Assembly (NCBI GenBank): GCA_015143735.1
Contig: VKHC01000372.1
Span: forward strand, 1-12,741
Direction: 5' to 3'
Length of the DNA: 12,741 nucleotides
Source of the DNA: Synura sp. LO234KE
Lineage: Eukaryota > Sar > Synurophyceae > Synurales > Mallomonadaceae
The translations under genes and the position numbers were made by a program. The notes beneath the pieces are model-generated. The model was not told the DNA's origin and did not search any database. It was given only the letters and a program-made list of their open reading frames with translations. Positions 8,801 through 12,741 of the stretch are shown here, piece after piece; positions within the stretch are counted from its first letter, which is position 1, and each line of letters starts with the position of its first letter.

Positions 8801-11800
8801 TGTACACGAGGGCAAGAAGAGTACAATAGGCGCTAAGGTGGGTGGGGGTAGTAGGAGATCGCTAGGTTCAACTAGTAAGTTAGGGACAAATGTGGCCGAT
8901 CGTAGTGTAAGTGATGCGCGTGCGTATATATAGGTAGAGGCAACTTTAAAATATGGGACAGGTACTGGTGCGGGGAGGCAGGGGAAGGTGTAACGGTTAC
9001 GTACGTTAAGAAATCGCGCACGCTTTGACTAACGTCCTCCGATGTGCCATGGCCATCGTCCTCGTCCTCTCCTTGTCCCAGCTCGCCTGGTGCAGTGTAT
9101 TCTGGTGTGGAAGACGTTAGAACTGTTGTTGAGGCGAGAAGCTCCAAACAGAGCTCTGGACGCGTGAAGAGCGGAAACCAGACTGGTTCGTCCTGCCCCT
9201 GCCCTTCTTCCCTCCCTCGCCAAAGACACGTCATTTCTACGACACACCGGAGTAGATACCGTAACTGCCTCTGTCGGCGTCCAATGCGGAGAATAGCCCA
9301 TAGAGAGCCATTCGATATCCCGCTCTTGACCGACACCTCTGCGGCTGTGTACTCTCCTAACAAACCGTCAAATGCAAGAGCCATCCCTCCGCACAAATGC
9401 CGAGCCCATTTCCGTGGTCCGAAGGGTGGTAAAGGCACTTCTTCCAATTCCACCCGCTCTACACGTTCTCGAAGCGCGTTTGTAATCGCCGTTCCAAAGG
9501 TCGTGAGTAACCGAGTACAACCCAACGACCTCAGCAGAGGGAACAGAACCGATCGAGCATCGTCCCAATTGTATACAACCGCCATATCCACCTGTATAAC
9601 CTTGACCTGGCTCTTTCTGCTCGTGGGAACGGTGGTACCCGCTCGGTCCGCTTCTCTTCCCCGACCCAAGAACGCTGCGAGTAACATACTTACCAATGCC
9701 TCCTCGGATATAAAGGGAACGGTTGCCTCCATTACATTGGATGTCTCGACCGTACTGAGACTAACATCGTACGAAATAGTATCCTCGACCGCAGCACTGG
9801 CGCGACCTTCTTCTGACGACAAATACAACGTGCAGTAGGAAAGCAGACTCCAGAGTATCCAAGACGAGCCGCTAGACCGGCTCTGCCATAATACCAACCC
9901 TCGTTGAATGACGTCCTGGGTCGGACCACTGAGTTCTCTGTCTTCCTGGCGCGGCCCGTCCACCTTACGAACTTTCGGTGTCCAGGATGACAGATAACCC
10001 AAGGCGAGAAATCGAATGCGCGAGGAAGTAGTGCCGACGTGCCGCTGGGCGCCTGGTGTGCTCTCCTGAGATGATGAACCATTTAGCAATTCCATAGCAG
10101 TTGCACGGGCCCAAGTTGTTAGTGTCGCAAATCCTTCGTCGCAAACCACATCATTATTTCCCACTGCCTCCTCTACATACAGCAATAGGGCTACAGTGCC
10201 TTCCATAGACTGCGCCGACACACAGGCGCGGGCTAGTGCACCCAGCAGTTGCGCTCTATCCGCCCCAGGAAGTACAGAGCTGAGGTGTCGCTCGGTCTCC
10301 AGTACCCCGAAGAAGGAATGCTGCAGGCTCCGTTCTTCCACCCCACCCTCCCGCGACATCGCCACCGTTAAAACAGCTTCCCAAACACTCACAATGCTCG
10401 CTTGGAAATACGAAATATCCGATGAAGTGAATTGCCCCGGGGAGATGGCTTGTACAGCCGAGGACCAAACCAACACCAGGCTCTCCAGACGCGAAACTGA
10501 CACCTTGGAGTCCGGCCGTTCTGTCCCAACGGGTAGGGGAGTGGAGGGGGTAGCAGTGGGGGTGGGCGCAGAGGACTTTGTTGCCCTGTCTCCTACAGTC
10601 CCAACTTCCTCCAGCGAATGACGAGCATATCTGGCCATGTCGCGTATTATTTTCTCTAAACCTATAGGATTGGACACGAGCTTGTGATCCTCGCCACACA
10701 ATTCCAGTGCACCTTTCACCGTCTGTACCGCCTCCCATCCCGCGCCCCGCCCCACCATAAAAGAGCCACTCGAGCCCTCCCCGTCCACTGTATCGCCCAT
10801 TATTAATAATGGCAAGATAGCTCGTGTCATGGGACCCCACAGGATCTCCTGCCATTGGTCACCGCTTAGGTTCCTGTCACCTACAGTGGCCTTATGAAGT
10901 TGGACGAGAAGCTTATGCAGATCCGTTACATACGCCGCCTCATTCCCATTGCTATTACCCGTGGCACTTCCACTCCACCGCTTCTCTCTACTGTCCCTGC
11001 GGCCGCCCGTCTCCGTAGCCGCCGAGGACGCGCTCCAGAGCGCCATGACACTGCGAATGAGCACTTGACACAGACTGTGACACCGCGCAAGGACTGTGAC
11101 CATGACTTCAGCAGAAGGCGGTTCCTTCCACAGACGCAATAGTAAAACCGTCGCGCACTCTGATAGAGCAGCAGAGGTGCTACTCCGTACCGCGCGGTCT
11201 GTAGATGACAGCGACGTGTCTGCGATGTGTGACAGCAATGTGCACAGTAGGTCTGCGGCAGTGCCTACAACAGAGGCGATCTCGACGGGCCAGGTGCCCA
11301 ACAGTGGCATGAGTCCGCGTAACGCCGGCAGTGGACAGACTTTGATCAGCTCCTTGTATTTCGGAAGGAAATTCTTCTTAATATTAATCTGACGAGATCA
11401 GAGGTGATCAAAATAAATGGAAAGTGGATTAGATGTGCGGCCAAAATGGAAGAGAAAGAGGTCTCATGAAATGCTGAAGAGGTGTCTCCTACCGTGGCCC
11501 AAGCCGAGGGGAAGCATTGAGTTAACCTAGGTAGGGCTTCCAGCATGGCGGGTATACAAGTAGCATCTGTCTCAGCCAGCATGGTGCTAAACAGAGCCGT
11601 TAATGCAGACATGTTTCCCGCTCCAGAAGTACTGCTACTGCTGTTTTTCCGTTTAGAAGAATCGAGGAGGACGGGCAATGTCTGGGCGGCGGAAGTCAAC
11701 AGGTGGTAGGCTGCCCTTCGAATGACAGGTCTTTTCTCGGAAGAAGTCACGGCTTTTAGAAGTTGTTCTTGGAAGATACGAGTAGCAATGGGCTTCAGGA

Positions 11801-12741
11801 TATAGACAGCAGTCATGTCACAGTCTGGTGATGGGCTTCCACTAGTTGAGGCAACTCCTTCTCCATTTTCAAGAGAATTCTCTTTAGCCATAAATACAAT
11901 CGCGAGATTATCGCTTGATAGAGTACTTAGAAGTTTATCGAGCGATGTTAGACTGGCGACGATCACGCGCTCGTGCCGATCTGCCAAATCCTCTGGAGTG
12001 TTAGAGAGCGCTGGATCAGACTGCCAGGATTCGGGAGTTGTTTTATTGAGATTGGCTGCTATATATGCAAGAAGATCAGATGAGAGGTATGTGAGGACAG
12101 CTTCCCGACGCTTCGGAGGAACGGCATAATGAAAAGCATCGAGTGCCGATGCGGACACTTCAGTACAAGGGTCGGAAATGCATATCCACCAAGGACCAAT
12201 AAGCTGCTTCATATGATTGCTAAATGCATTCTTGTCTACTTGAAAAAGTAGTTTCAAATTTTCGCAAACTTTCTCGCGTATATTTCTTTGATTATCTAGG
12301 ATCAAGCGACAAAAAACGTAAACGTAATAAGGTATAAAAGTAACTATGACTTCCGGCGATCTATCCTGATCAGAAAGATAATAAGGAAAACTGATAGAAT
12401 ATTTCAGGTAATCATAACCTTTATCAAAATAGATAATTCGTTAAGCGCCTTTAACCTTGTAATCTTGCATTGAGTTAATATTCAAAATTTAGAATTGAAC
12501 AAACTACCAACTTACTGAATCTTTTTTTAGAAGCTTCTTCGACACCATTCCAAGATCAGAGTCTGATCCCATGTAAACAGGCACCAGTCCAAGATCAGAT
12601 TTAATGGCAGGTATATCTGACCTCCCAGTTTCGGATTCAGAACTAGAACCGAAAGAAGGACTAATACTACTTTGGGCAACGCTTGCAAATGTTATAAATG
12701 TAGTGCCAACATTTTTATTCAATATTTTCTTTTCTTGCTTC
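5837..12741 (-). CDS. LTN1: Listerin, RING E3 ubiquitin-protein ligase of ribosome quality control (six exons, 5' end cut by window)
   Basis: Listerin ubiquitinates nascent chains stuck on split 60S subunits (RQC complex, cytosol), working with NEMF/Rqc2. Exons on the minus strand are 12741-12516 (partial), 12463-12419, 12365-11493, 11388-9005, 8797-6373 and 6121-5837; all junctions keep frame, giving 2,078 visible residues. The N-terminus carries the conserved signature FITFA...SDLGLVPVYMG...KKLLKKDS|ITRLKALNEL, matching human LTN1 in order. Then come IPYYVYVFCRLILDNQRNIR and helical HEAT-type repeats. The C-terminus has the RWD region (VRASAVMREVCATY, VRLPPAYPL, KIGIAE|GRWSKWKMQM), the linker ALWKRNVDKELEGVE and a C4HC3 RING at about residues 2026-2072, C-x2-C-x15-C-x2-C-x4-H-x2-C-x12-C-x2-C, with the family's HKWF and a terminal PFFN. 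All eight zinc ligands are present. It is longer than human (1,766) or yeast (1,562) Listerin; acidic and Ser/Thr-rich low-complexity inserts in the middle account for part of this. Only roughly the first 10-30 residues are missing. Confidence 0.96.
5858..5998 (-). other. LTN1: Listerin RING domain (C4HC3)
   Basis: This segment of the last exon encodes the E2-recruiting zinc-binding domain, from the first cysteine of CPICFS to the last cysteine of CVLC. The ligand order is C-C-C-C-H-C-C-C, the variant RING order typical of Listerin. The tryptophan of HKWF sits where RINGs contact the E2. The domain is intact, so the ligase is predicted to be active. Confidence 0.95.
6122..6372 (-). other. LTN1: LTN1 intron 5 (251 nt)
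   Basis: On the minus strand the donor is GCGGAG|GTGAGC and the acceptor GGTGTATAG|GGTCGG, phase 0. Splicing joins KIGIAE to GRWSKWKMQM, as expected from the continuous RWD-to-RING region of other Listerins. It is the longest intron recognised here. Confidence 0.92.
6950..7215 (-). other. LTN1: Low-complexity acidic insert in Listerin exon 5
   Basis: This part of exon 5 encodes a stretch rich in Gly, Glu, Asp and Ser (for example GGGNEGEGEELKDEDV and VEVVVEEEEDAV) around a short hydrophobic core with LLYSWLKSR. It is probably a disordered loop between helical repeats. It overlaps Pro-rich open frames on the plus strand that are reflections of it. Confidence 0.6.
8798..9004 (-). other. LTN1: LTN1 intron 4 (207 nt)
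   Basis: On the minus strand the donor is TTAAC|GTACGT and the acceptor GTGTACACAG|GGGAGC. The split codon AC|G gives Thr, joining RDFLT to GALHGSPKKWEV. Both flanking frames run into or from non-coding sequence inside the interval, and this is the canonical pair that restores phase. Confidence 0.82.
11389..11492 (-). other. LTN1: LTN1 intron 3 (104 nt)
   Basis: On the minus strand the donor is GCCACG|GTAGGA and the acceptor GATCTCGTCAG|ATTAAT, phase 0. It joins FPSAWAT to INIKKNFLPKYKELI. The intron itself is open in the upstream frame for most of its length, but the downstream exon lies in a different frame, so removal is needed. Confidence 0.88.
12366..12418 (-). other. LTN1: LTN1 intron 2 (53 nt)
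   Basis: On the minus strand the donor is GATAAAG|GTTATG and the acceptor TTTCTGATCAG|GATAGA, phase 0, with a pyrimidine-rich 3' end. It joins LKALNELSILIK to DRSPEVIVTFIPYY, which aligns without a gap to the equivalent stretch of human LTN1. Confidence 0.92.
12464..12515 (-). other. LTN1: LTN1 intron 1 (52 nt)
   Basis: On the minus strand the donor is GATTCA|GTAAGT and the acceptor CTCAATGCAAG|ATTACA, phase 0, with a branch-like TTAAC about 13 nt before the acceptor. It joins KKLLKKDS to ITRLKALNEL, and leaves exon 2 as a 45-nt micro-exon of 15 codons. Confidence 0.92.

Noticed and set aside
8798-8826. Upstream part of the exon 5 frame as coding sequence
   Set aside because: It lies inside intron 4. 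The frame there is open only by chance and begins at a non-ATG codon; the CACAG acceptor at 8798 gives the in-frame join.
9044-9838. 264-codon plus-strand open frame antisense to Listerin exon 4
   Set aside because: It is Ser/Arg/Pro-rich, has no recognisable motif and is the reverse reading of a GC-rich coding exon in which stops are rare on the opposite strand.

Overview
The window looks like nuclear DNA of a microbial eukaryote. Three genes match conserved protein families, and all three are interrupted by GT...AG introns that restore the reading frame exactly. Most introns are short (52, 53, 54, 85 and 104 nt) and two are longer (207 and 251 nt). Base composition is mixed: intergenic DNA and the gene ends are AT-rich, while the middle of the largest gene is distinctly GC-richer. 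The lineage cannot be fixed from the sequence. A nuclear MinC gene would fit one of the protist groups that kept the bacterial Min division system (for example some stramenopiles, jakobids or malawimonads).

Layout. (1) Positions 1-683, plus strand: the 3' part of a minC gene, with a linker exon, an 85-nt intron and a complete C-terminal MinC domain. The N-terminal domain lies outside the window. (2) 684-1618: no confident gene; two weak open frames are described. (3) 1619-3154, minus strand: a complete two-exon class A FAD-dependent monooxygenase of 493 aa. Its dinucleotide-binding GxGxxG motif is split by a 54-nt intron. (4) 3155-5836: about 2.7 kb, AT-rich, with no recognisable gene. It holds one candidate spliced reading frame (3422-3863, plus strand), several frame fragments, a TA repeat and a 12-bp CACGTG-centred palindrome. 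(5) 5837-12741, minus strand: a nearly complete Listerin (LTN1) E3 ubiquitin ligase in six exons, about 2,078 visible residues, lacking only the extreme N-terminus at the window edge.

How the genes relate. They do not form a pathway. Listerin acts on stalled 60S ribosomes in the cytosol (ribosome-associated quality control). MinC is an inhibitor of FtsZ assembly, here presumably acting in mitochondria or plastids. The monooxygenase is a flavoenzyme of unknown substrate. minC and the monooxygenase gene converge; the monooxygenase and LTN1 genes share the minus strand but are far apart. The most notable item is the intron-containing nuclear minC. I found no mobile element, CRISPR array, rRNA or tRNA, and no convincing undescribed multi-gene system.
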